This document shows positions 26,631 to 34,805 of a DNA stretch of 64,000 nt, in pieces. Under the pieces are notes generated by a model, which was not told the DNA's origin, made no database searches, and was given only the letters and a program-made list of their open reading frames with translations. The stretch's first letter is position 1; each line of letters opens with the position of its first letter. A program made the position numbers and the translations under genes. Source of the DNA: Eoetvoesiella caeni (GTDB lineage: Bacteria; Pseudomonadota; Gammaproteobacteria; Burkholderiales; Burkholderiaceae_B); NCBI RefSeq assembly GCF_003315175.1, contig NZ_QNRQ01000017.1:1-64000 (forward strand). Direction: 5' to 3'.

Positions 26631-27014
26631 ATGGCCGAGGACAGCGCTCGTCTCGACGAGCTGTTTGTAAAACATCTGCGACTTTTCTCGAGGCGGCCAT
26701 TGCCCTTTGGACTCGAGGTCCATGCCGGCTGGGCTGATTTACTCGACACTCTTTTGTCACGCATCGAGACGATCCTCCACGACATACCGGATGTCTCGTT
26801 TGAGATCCTGCAGGTCAAGGAAAAGTTCGGCACACTTCGCTTTTATTACCGAGTCGGCCATGCACCCGATGCCGCCGCGGCGGCGATTCGCCAGGCGGTC
26901 AATGCCACCGAGGAGGCTAGTAGATTTTGCTGCGAACGGTGCGGGGCATCGGGCCGACTGGCTACTAAAGATGGTTGGATGCGAGTGCGTTGCAGGGCCT
27001 GCGATGACGACTGA
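26631..27014 (+). CDS. Small Zn-ribbon protein of the left cassette (KEKFG-LRFYY family)
   Basis: 127 residues. The middle has a conserved block QVKEKFGTLRFYY near 63-75 after an amphipathic helix (GWADLLDTLLSRIETI). The C-terminus has two Cys pairs, CERC near 105 and CRAC near 123, spaced as in a zinc ribbon. Proteins of this pattern are widespread hypotheticals, some in phages; no function is known to me. GGAG lies ten bases upstream of the ATG in a TTATCGGAG context also seen before the paralogue at 63078-63467. It begins the cassette with the AAA+ ATPase 29 bp downstream. Confidence 0.75.
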   Translation: MAEDSARLDELFVKHLRLFSRRPLPFGLEVHAGWADLLDTLLSRIETILHDIPDVSFEILQVKEKFGTLRFYYRVGHAPDAAAAAIRQAVNATEEASRFCCERCGASGRLATKDGWMRVRCRACDDD

Positions 27015-27043
27015 TCCATTGATATCAAAAAAGGGGACATGAC

Positions 27044-28828
27044 ATGGACGTCACTGACTTTAAATCCTACTTGAGCCAATTCCTCGATGAAGAAAGTCTT
27101 AAACGGCATTTCGGCAATGAGCCGGTCCGAACCGAATTGCACGCACCATTTAATAACTTCTTCGGTGACGACCTTTTGACCTTGTTGAGCCGCAACACTG
27201 ACATTCTGCCTGACCGGCTGGCATTACTTCGGTCTCATCTGAAGACGGTCAGTGATACAAAGCGGCAACGCCATTTACGCGCTGCGGCTGCGGTCACCTT
27301 GGGACGTTATGTGCGCGAACGCTCCAACGATCCTTCGTATGACTACGAGCACGGCCCATCACCGAAGCGCTGGTTCTCGCTGGCTGTGGAACTCAATAGT
27401 GTGCTGGGTGCCTGGGAACTCGCCAATGAGCATCTAGTCGATAGGAGACTTATCGTGCGGTGCGGCTATCCGACCTATCTGCTTCCTCAACTTGCACACA
27501 CGACACAGACCAAATTGTCCGCTCGATTCGGATCGGACGCCGAGACAACCCTAGCCTGGTTGCGGGGCATCCATTTATCACTACCTCATGTTCAAAATGG
27601 ATTCAAATACTGGCAGCTCGAGACATTGGAGGCGGCCTTGGCCTGCATCGTAAATTGGCTCACCTTAATGCCCAAGCCCATGCTCGGACAGCGAGTACGC
27701 CTGCAACCCAGAGCTGTCGATGAGCGCCTGGAAGCGATGAAATGGATCTGGCCACTATGGAAGCGCCTTATTGAGGCTGCCAACCATCTCGATCACAACG
27801 ACGATGCGCGCCACCAGTATCTGGTCGCGCAAATCGACGCGGTACGCTTGTTTTTGACCGAGGCGGAAGCGGGCACATCGAATAACCCCTTCGAGCACCG
27901 TCAGCGAGCCTCGTCACAGTCGCCGACCGTACCCATCACAGGGGAAAGCATGGTCGTCATCCCAGGCGTCATAACGCCCAGTGCGGAAAAGAGCGAGTCG
28001 GTATATCTCGCGCAATATGAGGTATTGCGCAAGCCCGTGGCGCTCACGCCCATGCCCAACCTCGAGCGCCTGAATGCTATCCGCGATGCGCTCGCGGTGG
28101 AGTTTCCCTGGGCGTATGAGGCGCTGAGGGTCGTCATGAGCGGTCTAGTGGCTCGGCGACGCCACGGCGTCAGGCGTCTGGGCATGCAGCCCATATTGTT
28201 GGCCGGCAACCCGGGAAGCGGAAAAACACGGTTTGCCCAACGCCTCTCCGATTTACTCGGCACCCCCAACACGGTGATCAATTTAGCGGGAATGTCTGAT
28301 GTCAAAGTGCTCAAAGGCGTAACCCGCGGCTGGGCGAGCAATCGGCCTTCGCGTTTGATTGAGTTCATTGGACAGGTCAAAGTGGCCAATCCGCTTTTTG
28401 TCCTCGATGAAATAGATAAAGCCCAGACCTATGATCACGGCAATGGCGGCCGCCCGCATGATGCGTTGCTCGATCTCTTGGAGCCGGGCAATGCTCGGCG
28501 TTACAACGATATTTACTTGTTAACGGAATGCGATCTGTCCCATTGCCTGTACATCGCTACGGCGAATTCGTTATTGGCGTTGCCAGAACCCTTGCTCTCA
28601 CGCTTGCAGCCGGTGCTCTTTCCAACGCCGGGCTCCGAGCATGCAGAGGTCATTGTTAAAGGCATCGTCACGGATCTTGAGCGCGAGTGGAACGTACCGG
28701 TCGGGACGTTGACCGTGTCAGCGCGCGATATCGAACGGTTGCGTGGTCTGAATCCACGTGAAATGCGCCGGGCGCTGTTGGGACTGTTTGGTGACGAATC
28801 AAATTCCGCCATCTACACCTTGCATTAA
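27044..28828 (+). CDS. Lon-type AAA+ ATPase without protease domain, left cassette
   Basis: 594 residues. Residues 1-300 form a helical region of no recognised family, including an NNFFGDDLLTLLSR segment near 37. A Lon-like AAA+ module follows: Walker A GNPGSGKT near 387, Walker B LFVLDEIDK near 451, sensor-1 IATANS near 504, an Arg finger region in PLLSRLQPVLF and a lid to the end. The Ser-Lys protease domain of Lon is missing, so it probably remodels rather than degrades proteins. It is co-directional with the Zn-ribbon and phosphatase genes. A diverged full-length paralogue lies at 61274-63043. Confidence 0.85.
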   Translation: MDVTDFKSYLSQFLDEESLKRHFGNEPVRTELHAPFNNFFGDDLLTLLSRNTDILPDRLALLRSHLKTVSDTKRQRHLRAAAAVTLGRYVRERSNDPSYDYEHGPSPKRWFSLAVELNSVLGAWELANEHLVDRRLIVRCGYPTYLLPQLAHTTQTKLSARFGSDAETTLAWLRGIHLSLPHVQNGFKYWQLETLEAALACIVNWLTLMPKPMLGQRVRLQPRAVDERLEAMKWIWPLWKRLIEAANHLDHNDDARHQYLVAQIDAVRLFLTEAEAGTSNNPFEHRQRASSQSPTVPITGESMVVIPGVITPSAEKSESVYLAQYEVLRKPVALTPMPNLERLNAIRDALAVEFPWAYEALRVVMSGLVARRRHGVRRLGMQPILLAGNPGSGKTRFAQRLSDLLGTPNTVINLAGMSDVKVLKGVTRGWASNRPSRLIEFIGQVKVANPLFVLDEIDKAQTYDHGNGGRPHDALLDLLEPGNARRYNDIYLLTECDLSHCLYIATANSLLALPEPLLSRLQPVLFPTPGSEHAEVIVKGIVTDLEREWNVPVGTLTVSARDIERLRGLNPREMRRALLGLFGDESNSAIYTLH

Positions 28829-28888
28829 CTGAAATAGCCTGAGCGCTGTCAATTGGATAGGCTACGCTTCAAGCTGAAGGAAATAATC

Positions 28889-29758
28889 ATGACCACGTAT
28901 CACCAACTGCTTCCGTCTAATGACATCGGCCGTGACTTCATCGTCGGCGATTTGCACGGCTGTCTGGATCTATTACAAGCCGAGTTAACGCGCATCGAGT
29001 TTGATCGCAGCAAGGATCGATTATTCTCTGTCGGAGATTTAGTTGATCGCGGTCCCGATTCCATGGGGTGCCTGAGATTGCTTCGCGAACCGTGGTTTTA
29101 CGCCGTGGTAGGCAATCATGAAGATATGCTGCTCATCTATTACAAGAAGCGCAGTTCGACCTATCACAACGCGCCGGATTTCATCCGCAACGGTGGTGGC
29201 TGGGTGCACCGCCTAGACGAGCATGAAAAATCGGAGTTGGAAGACGACCTTCTGCCCCGGTTGCTGGCACTCCCGTATGTGATCACCGTAGGCCAGGACC
29301 CCGATATGTTCCATGTAGCGCACGCCGAGCTCATGACGGGCGCCCCTGAAGAGGACTATTGGTCAGCAATTGCTGGGTTGCCCGTCGACCAATCGCCTAA
29401 GCAAGTATTGACCGACGCGAACGTGACCGACAAGGTACTGTCTGAAATGACGGCTTCGCTCATATGGGGCCGACGAATTATTCTTAAAATCAACGCGGAA
29501 GAAGCCATGGAAATCGAGACATCGGCGGGAAAGGTGTTGATGAGCCAGCATTCTTGGCACGCGGGATTGTCATTAACCTATGTTGGCCATACGCCATTAA
29601 CCCAGATGGTGCTGCATGAGTCGCACCTCTTCATTGATCGCGGAGCGTTCAAAAGAGGCGCCAATACATGTTTGTTGGTGCTTAACCAGAATGATGTTCG
29701 CGGATGGCTGAGGTGTAACTTTGATAACCCGCTGAAATCACGATCAGGTGATAGTTAA
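28889..29758 (+). CDS. PPP-type metallophosphatase (lambda-phosphatase-like), left cassette
   Basis: 289 residues from the ATG at 28889, which has GAAGGAAA upstream; a TTG at 28853 is rejected. The PPP-family metal motifs are complete: GDLHG near 20, GDLVDRGPDS near 49, GNHED near 79, the His of the HVAHAE region and VGHTPL near the end. Such enzymes are Ser/Thr or dinucleoside polyphosphate phosphatases; lambda phosphatase and PrpA/B are closest in size. It is the third cassette gene, after the AAA+ ATPase, and may act on a protein handled by it (inference). The paralogue is at 60368-61207. Confidence 0.85.
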   Translation: MTTYHQLLPSNDIGRDFIVGDLHGCLDLLQAELTRIEFDRSKDRLFSVGDLVDRGPDSMGCLRLLREPWFYAVVGNHEDMLLIYYKKRSSTYHNAPDFIRNGGGWVHRLDEHEKSELEDDLLPRLLALPYVITVGQDPDMFHVAHAELMTGAPEEDYWSAIAGLPVDQSPKQVLTDANVTDKVLSEMTASLIWGRRIILKINAEEAMEIETSAGKVLMSQHSWHAGLSLTYVGHTPLTQMVLHESHLFIDRGAFKRGANTCLLVLNQNDVRGWLRCNFDNPLKSRSGDS

Positions 29759-29947
29759 GGATTCTCAAAGACAACCAACAGCGCTCGCAGCTCAGCAACG
29801 CTCATTTCTGTCGCTTAAATGGCCGTTCCCCGCATGCAGACGCTGCGGAAATATGCTTCGTACATCCAAGCTGATTATCATGACGGCGAGAGTTGCTAAA
29901 ATATGAAAACACTTGAGAAGTAACTATCGTTACTTTATATTCGTACC

Positions 29948-30490
29948 ATGGATACTACGAGCTGGCTATTACTAACCTACAAGGTCCCCCCTGATCCACC
30001 AAAAAGGCGTGTGGCATTATGGCGCAAGCTGAAAGGGATGGGCGGTATTTACCTGCAAAACGGCGTATGTCTGCTTCCCAAGAACGATGATCATGTTCGC
30101 CAACTCAAGATATTGGAAAACGAGATCTGTGAAATGAAAGGCGATTCCGTGATTCTCGAAACCGTCGCCTTAGATCCTTCCCAAGAAGAAAAAGTCGTCG
30201 CGCGCTTCAAAGCCGACCGGGATGAGCAGTACGAGGAGTTTCTGGACAAATGCAAGGATTTCGAAGACGAAATTGCCAAGGAGGTCGCGGCAAATCATTT
30301 TACTTACGCCGAGGTGGAAGAAAACGATGCGGATCTTAAAAAACTGCAGCATTGGCTAGAAAAAATCCGCAAGCTAGATTTTTATGGTGCAACGCTCGCC
30401 TCTGAGGCGCAGAAGCGGTTGGGTGACTGCGAAACGCTGTTGGATGTCTATGCGCATCAAGTTTTCGATGCGCAATCCGAGAACCGCTAA
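29948..30490 (+). CDS. ChrB N-terminal-domain protein (chromate-resistance regulator type)
   Basis: 180 residues. TSWLLLTYKVPPDPPKRRVA at the start, then KLKGMGGIYLQNGVCLLP, are signature segments of the ChrB N-terminal domain. A long charged helix region follows. Full ChrB is about 310 residues with a second domain that is absent here. ChrB normally senses chromate and controls the transporter ChrA, but no chrA is found in the window. Instead CDF-like and COG4280-like membrane genes follow, so the protein may regulate these. The gene starts 190 bp after the phosphatase. Confidence 0.8.
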   Translation: MDTTSWLLLTYKVPPDPPKRRVALWRKLKGMGGIYLQNGVCLLPKNDDHVRQLKILENEICEMKGDSVILETVALDPSQEEKVVARFKADRDEQYEEFLDKCKDFEDEIAKEVAANHFTYAEVEENDADLKKLQHWLEKIRKLDFYGATLASEAQKRLGDCETLLDVYAHQVFDAQSENR

Positions 30491-30503
30491 GACAACTGCC
30501 CTC

Positions 30504-31142
30504 ATGAAATCATCAGAGCCTCAACAAACGAGTACCGCGCAACCTTCAATATCAATGTATTCAGATATGGGCTTACGCCGTGTGGTGATCATCATCGCTT
30601 TGGCAAATCTCGCGTACTTTTTCGTTGAGTTTGCGATGGCACGGCGTATCGGCTCCGTCTCGCTGTTCGCCGACAGCATCGATTTCCTGGAAGACGCGTC
30701 GGTCAATTTATTAATTGCACTAGCGATTGGCTGGTCGCCTCGCAGCCGTGCCCGCGTTGGCATGTTGTTGGCCGCCATCCTTCTGGCCCCAGTCCTGGCG
30801 CTATTGTGGACCGCATGGCAGAAGTTTAATGTTCCCACTCCTCCTGAGCCGTGGCTGCTGTCATTGACCGGTTTGGGCGCAATGGTTGTGAATTTTGGGT
30901 GTGCGCTCTTGTTGGCACGATTCCGACACCACGGCGGCACGCTTACTCGAGCCGCATTCCTTTCGGCGCGCAACGATGTACTGGCCAACATCGGCATTAT
31001 CTTAGCGGGCGTGATCACGCTTCAATGGTCTTCGGGGTGGCCGGATCTGATTGTTGGTCTTGCCATTGCGGCGATGAATGTGGACGCGGCCAAAGCAGTG
31101 TGGAGCGCCGCTAGGAAGGAGCACTTGGCGCCATCGGCATGA
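30504..31142 (+). CDS. CDF-like cation transporter
   Basis: 212 residues from the ATG at 30504, 13 bp after the ChrB-like stop; a longer frame overlapping that gene is rejected. Six hydrophobic segments are visible. The second helix holds FADSIDFLEDASVNLL, the place of the CDF metal-site Asp residues, and the later LSARNDVLANIGIILAG matches the second site in helix 5. No cytoplasmic C-terminal domain remains. CDF proteins export divalent metals by proton antiport. It belongs to the ChrB-led set. Confidence 0.75.
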   Translation: MKSSEPQQTSTAQPSISMYSDMGLRRVVIIIALANLAYFFVEFAMARRIGSVSLFADSIDFLEDASVNLLIALAIGWSPRSRARVGMLLAAILLAPVLALLWTAWQKFNVPTPPEPWLLSLTGLGAMVVNFGCALLLARFRHHGGTLTRAAFLSARNDVLANIGIILAGVITLQWSSGWPDLIVGLAIAAMNVDAAKAVWSAARKEHLAPSA

Positions 31143-31420
31143 AAGGCGCCGTGGTGCTTGGTGAAGTCGATTCTGGATATATCATCGCTTGGGTGATGAC
31201 AGCCTGCGGCATCGCGGGGCTGCATTTTTTCGATTCGAAGTGCTATCGGGGACTGCCATCACTTTGATTACCGCTGCATGCATATCTCTAATATATCGTT
31301 TTGGCGACGCAATATGCTGCGTTATGAGCATCATGTTGTCTGAGTCACTGAATTGGCGCAGCCGTTGTAATAAACACGAATACTCGGCCAATTGTCTTTA
31401 TTTGCTCGTAGGGGATTAGC

Positions 31421-32176
31421 ATGATGCTTTGGACCCATGCCGGACCTTCAGTCCTAGCCGCTTTTCTGGCTTCGCTGGTGGAATTTGTCGAGGCACTAAC
31501 CATCGTGCTTGCCGTAGGTACAGTCAGGGGCTGGCGTTCCGCACTAACAGGGGTGGCCGGTGGCGTGGTTCTGCTCGCTGTCATGATTATTGTTTTTGGC
31601 CCACTTCTGGGACAAATACCTATCAAGCTACTGCAATTATTTGTCGGGGTGCTTTTGTTGCTGTTTGGCATGCGCTGGCTGCGTAAAGCCATACTGCGTG
31701 CCGCAGGGGTCATCAAGCTGCATGACGAACAAGCCGCCTTCGATGCAGAAACGGCCCAGTTGCGCGCGACCAGTGTAAAGGCGGCATCCTCGCTCGATCC
31801 TTTAGCCGTGGCCACCGCCTTCAAAGCGGTATTGCTTGAAGGCATCGAAGTCGTGTTCATCGTTATTGCTGTAGGCGCCACCGCTAATATGCTTGTGCCC
31901 GCCAGCGTGGGCGCCGCTCTAGCAGGCGTCCTCGTTATTGCGCTGGGCGTAGCGCTGCAAAAGCCACTGGCTCGCATTCCAGAAAACGCACTCAAATTCT
32001 CGGTTGGCGTATTGATTTCGGCATTCGGCATTTTCTGGGTTGGGGAAGGACTCGGGCTGATTTGGCCAGGCGAAGACCTGGCGATTCTGGCGCTGGCGGC
32101 CGCGTTGCTTATTGCGGCGCTGGCTTCTGTCAAGCTTGCTCGCAATCGACTTCAATCTATGGATGATGCATCATGA
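31421..32176 (+). CDS. COG4280-like multi-pass membrane protein
   Basis: 251 residues with about seven helices. Two internal repeats each begin with a Glu-containing motif, SLVEFVEALTIVLAVG near 19 and LLEGIEVVFIVIAVG near 142, which face each other in an inverted-repeat fold as in the TMEM165/GDT1 and FTR1 cation transporters. COG4280 has no established function; a cation transporter is inferred from the acidic repeat motifs. It overlaps the next gene by four bases (ATGA). Confidence 0.68.
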   Translation: MMLWTHAGPSVLAAFLASLVEFVEALTIVLAVGTVRGWRSALTGVAGGVVLLAVMIIVFGPLLGQIPIKLLQLFVGVLLLLFGMRWLRKAILRAAGVIKLHDEQAAFDAETAQLRATSVKAASSLDPLAVATAFKAVLLEGIEVVFIVIAVGATANMLVPASVGAALAGVLVIALGVALQKPLARIPENALKFSVGVLISAFGIFWVGEGLGLIWPGEDLAILALAAALLIAALASVKLARNRLQSMDDAS

Positions 32177-32388
32177 ACGGACTGATCGAATTTTCGCGAA
32201 AATTAGGGCGCTTGTTCGTTGATGACGGAACTCTGGCGATTGCACTGATCGGATGGTGCCTGGCGGCCGGCCTGCTCTTGCCGGCTTTTGCCCCACATAG
32301 CGTCTGGAGCGCGCCCCTATTTTCCTTAGGATGCCTGCTTATTCTGATTGCCAATGTCACCTGCAGTGCTGCACAACACAAAAAGTGA
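32173..32388 (+). CDS. Small membrane protein coupled to the COG4280-like gene
   Basis: 71 residues with two hydrophobic helices (about 19-37 and 46-64) and a short basic end. It overlaps the stop of the upstream gene (ATGA) and so is translated with it. No family is recognised; an accessory subunit of the transporter is likely. Confidence 0.6.
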   Translation: MNGLIEFSRKLGRLFVDDGTLAIALIGWCLAAGLLLPAFAPHSVWSAPLFSLGCLLILIANVTCSAAQHKK

Positions 32389-32789
32389 TAATGATGATGT
32401 GTTGTTCATAGCCATTTATGTTTGGGATACGGCGACTAGCCCTTATGACGGACTGGTTTCTGCTCTGCATGTGAGAGCTAGATAGTAGCAATTATCCAAA
32501 TTAGGCATAATTTAGTCAGATGGGTTTTCTATTGAAGTGTGAAAATAAAGTCTGTCGATTTTTGCTCTCGAGGCAGATCCTTAGAAAAACTGAAGCAAAG
32601 TCTGTCGACCTACCTCCCCCAACTGAATAGCGCTTTCGAATTGAATTAAAGTCTGTCGAATGCTGCCCGCCACTATCAGACCAAGTCGCGACTACTACAC
32701 ATTATAAGTGTGGCGTAAACGGGGCTGTGTACGGTCTTATGCGCCGCACTCAAGGTGTATTTTTCGGCCCCCCGACTTGAACTGATCCC
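32389..32789. other. Intergenic boundary region with triple direct repeat
   Basis: About 400 bp without a gene, between plus-strand metal genes and the minus-strand catabolic cluster. It holds three copies of a 12-bp direct repeat (32547-32659) and, near 32778, a TGAACTGATCCCC sequence like the ends of some IS3-group elements. These suggest the edge of a past insertion. No transposase remains. Confidence 0.5.
32547..32659. repeat. Three direct copies of AAAGTCTGTCGA at 50-51 bp spacing
   Basis: AAAGTCTGTCGA occurs at 32547-32558, 32597-32608 and 32648-32659. On the opposite strand the flanks extend the likeness to TCGACAGACTTTnnTTC. Evenly spaced direct repeats of this size are typical of transposase-binding ends of Tn7-like, Tn5053-like or IS21-like elements, or of regulator arrays. 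TGTGAAAAT begins eight bases before the first copy, as a TGT-type transposon end would. Confidence 0.7.
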
Positions 32790-33455
32790 CTAAAACTGGT
32801 AGTGCTCTAGCGTGCTGTGGCCCTCATGCAGTCGAGCGATAGTGTCAACTTCATCCCTGTCTCGCTCTTGCGCTCTTAACACCACGTCGGCCGCATGATC
32901 CCGAGGAATCGCGACAACCCCATCAGCGTCACCGACAACCAAATCCCCAGGGCGGACAATCGTCTGGCCCATTAGTATGGGGGCGTTTATCCAGCCCAAC
33001 CCGTCGGTATCTTTACCTGTTCCTTGAATGCAGAAGCCTCTCGAAAAAACGGGCAGTCCGATACCGGTAAGCTTGTCTGCGTCTCTTACGTATCCATCAA
33101 TTACGAGCCCGCCGATGCCTCTCATCCTAGCTGCGGTTGACATGACCTCACCCCAATATCCGTGGTCGTATACACGGCTGGTGTAAACAACAAGAACGTC
33201 CCCAGGCTGTGCGATATAGATCGCTTTGTGCAACCACAAATTGTCGCCGCCCGGCATATGCACGGTAAGAGCCGGACCACATATCGACAAGCCGGTCGTT
33301 ACCGCTCGAATTGCCGCTGGTAACGCGCCTGTGCGGTCGGCCGCTTCATGCAAAGTGGCGGAAGATATAGCGTTCGCAGATTCAATGGTAGTGCGCTCAA
33401 CACGCATTATGTCGTGCTTGATTGTGTTGCCGATAAGCGCAGATGGATCACTCAT
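32790..33455 (-). CDS. RraA-family CHA/HMG aldolase-like protein, copy 3
   Basis: 221 residues from the ATG at 33455, which overlaps the upstream gene by eight bases; a longer frame to 33524 is rejected. Active-site segments are WGEVMSTAA, GGLVIDGYVRDAD with the catalytic Arg-Asp, and GDLVVGDADGVVAIP. These fit 4-carboxy-4-hydroxy-2-oxoadipate or 4-hydroxy-4-methyl-2-oxoglutarate aldolase, which cuts the LigJ product to pyruvate and oxaloacetate with Mg. It is one of three adjacent RraA genes and, with copy 2, keeps all key residues. Confidence 0.8.
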   Translation of the reverse strand: MSDPSALIGNTIKHDIMRVERTTIESANAISSATLHEAADRTGALPAAIRAVTTGLSICGPALTVHMPGGDNLWLHKAIYIAQPGDVLVVYTSRVYDHGYWGEVMSTAARMRGIGGLVIDGYVRDADKLTGIGLPVFSRGFCIQGTGKDTDGLGWINAPILMGQTIVRPGDLVVGDADGVVAIPRDHAADVVLRAQERDRDEVDTIARLHEGHSTLEHYQF

Positions 33456-34107
33456 CATGCCCCCGAGTCTGTAAATTGTGATACCCATGCATAGCTCGAG
33501 CGTCTCGAAGAGACAGGCCACCACGTACCGAGTGCCTTATCTCGTCTTCTGCGGTTTGGATGGCTTCTGCACTGGCTAACACTTGCTCTTCAAAGGCACG
33601 TGGCACGACGACTACGCCGTCTGCATCGCCGCGGACTAGGTCGCCCGGACACACACGGACATCGCCGATGTTTACGGGTACTTGCGTAGCTTCAACCTGC
33701 ACACGATCCTTTCCCGTACGCATCCAGTTTCCGAGGCTATAGATGGGATAATTCAGCTCAATACAAAGGGCTACATCACGGTTAACGCCATTAATCACAG
33801 TTCCAGCGACGCCTTTACGGCTCGCGGCTTCCGTCAGAATGTCGCCCCACACCGTAGCATCGGTGCGCCCGTTATTGTCTAGAACGATAACCGTGTCTTC
33901 ATCAATGTCATCGATATAGTCACCTACCGTACCGGGCGGCGACCCGGCTGGTCCATACATCAAAGTCCAAGCACGCCCGGCCATGCGGAATGTGTTAGAC
34001 CTAGGCATAATGCGATAGCATTGGCCCACCAGCCCGTGCTTATCCAGGGCGTCGCTGATCGTAGCGGTGTCCAATTGGCTTGCCCGCACTACATTTGCGT
34101 CTTTCAT
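33448..34107 (-). CDS. RraA-family CHA/HMG aldolase-like protein, copy 2
   Basis: 219 residues. The metal and substrate segments are intact: WGDILTEAA near 94, AGTVINGVNRDVA near 109 and GDLVRGDADGVVVVP near 168. It overlaps copy 1 by four bases and copy 3 by eight, so the three are co-translated. Copies 2 and 3 may be a heteromer or act on different substrates. The family includes the RNase E inhibitor RraA itself, but the catabolic context favours an aldolase. Confidence 0.8.
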   Translation of the reverse strand: MKDANVVRASQLDTATISDALDKHGLVGQCYRIMPRSNTFRMAGRAWTLMYGPAGSPPGTVGDYIDDIDEDTVIVLDNNGRTDATVWGDILTEAASRKGVAGTVINGVNRDVALCIELNYPIYSLGNWMRTGKDRVQVEATQVPVNIGDVRVCPGDLVRGDADGVVVVPRAFEEQVLASAEAIQTAEDEIRHSVRGGLSLRDARAMHGYHNLQTRGHDE

Positions 34108-34796
34108 TCTTTCACCTTCGCATTCTTTCCGCTACTCGAATGCAGCATATGTTCATAACTAGCCCCCATCACATCAATGATGTGGTCGCCGTTTAAAAGT
34201 GCCTTCGCCATAGCTGCTTCGCGCAAAAAGATCGTCTCCGCCACCTCGAGCACCTCGGCAACCTTCGCGGCTGAGACGAAAACCACTCCGCTACGATCAG
34301 CGACCACGTAGTCGCCGGCACGCACCCGGATCTGCCCCACGTGGATAGTTCCGCCTGTCTCTGCTTCTGCGATGCGTCCTCGCGCTGTGCGAGCCGTTAC
34401 GCCACGTGCGAATATCGGAAACTCATAGGTAATGGCTTCATCGATATCGCGCACCAGCCCTTCTGCGATTACGCCGGCCAATCCTTTAAGCTTCGCACCT
34501 AAAGTCAGTATCCCGCCCCAGCAAGCCGCCTCAAGTCCGGTTCGCTGCTCTGCAACAAGTACATCCCCAGATTCGGCAAGCTCGATAGCAGTCGTCCCGA
34601 GGTGTCTCGGGGCGCCACTTGGCGGCGCTGCTTCGGCCTGCGCTACCATACGGAAAGTCATTACCTTTCCGGCAATGCTGGCATTGCCTGAATACTGGGC
34701 CAATCCGCTTACGGCACCTTCTAAACCGAGTTTGTCTAAGGCGTCTGATACCGCGCAGGCATCCAGCCTGCGTAGTCGCTTTACATAGTCATTCAT
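34104..34796 (-). CDS. RraA-family protein, copy 1, with altered active site
   Basis: 230 residues with an AAGGA ribosome binding site. The fold segments are recognisable (AGVIAEGLVRDIDEA near 114), but the acid after WG is replaced by Gly (WGGILT) and the GDxDGVVVVP signature reads ADRSGVVFVS. The Arg-Asp pair remains. It may have lost or changed metal binding relative to copies 2 and 3. It starts the RraA triplet, 10 bp downstream of the solute-binding protein gene. Confidence 0.75.
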   Translation of the reverse strand: MNDYVKRLRRLDACAVSDALDKLGLEGAVSGLAQYSGNASIAGKVMTFRMVAQAEAAPPSGAPRHLGTTAIELAESGDVLVAEQRTGLEAACWGGILTLGAKLKGLAGVIAEGLVRDIDEAITYEFPIFARGVTARTARGRIAEAETGGTIHVGQIRVRAGDYVVADRSGVVFVSAAKVAEVLEVAETIFLREAAMAKALLNGDHIIDVMGASYEHMLHSSSGKNAKVKE

Positions 34797-34805
34797 GCTG
34801 CATCC

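Noticed and set aside
31139-31267. 42-codon frame overlapping the CDF-like stop (ATGA)
   Set aside because: Overlap suggests coupling, but hydrophobic content and ribosome binding site are weak, with no other support.
32778-32802. TGAACTGATCCCC sequence resembling an IS3-group inverted repeat
   Set aside because: It partly overlaps the end of an RraA coding region and no partner end or transposase is seen, so no insertion sequence is called.
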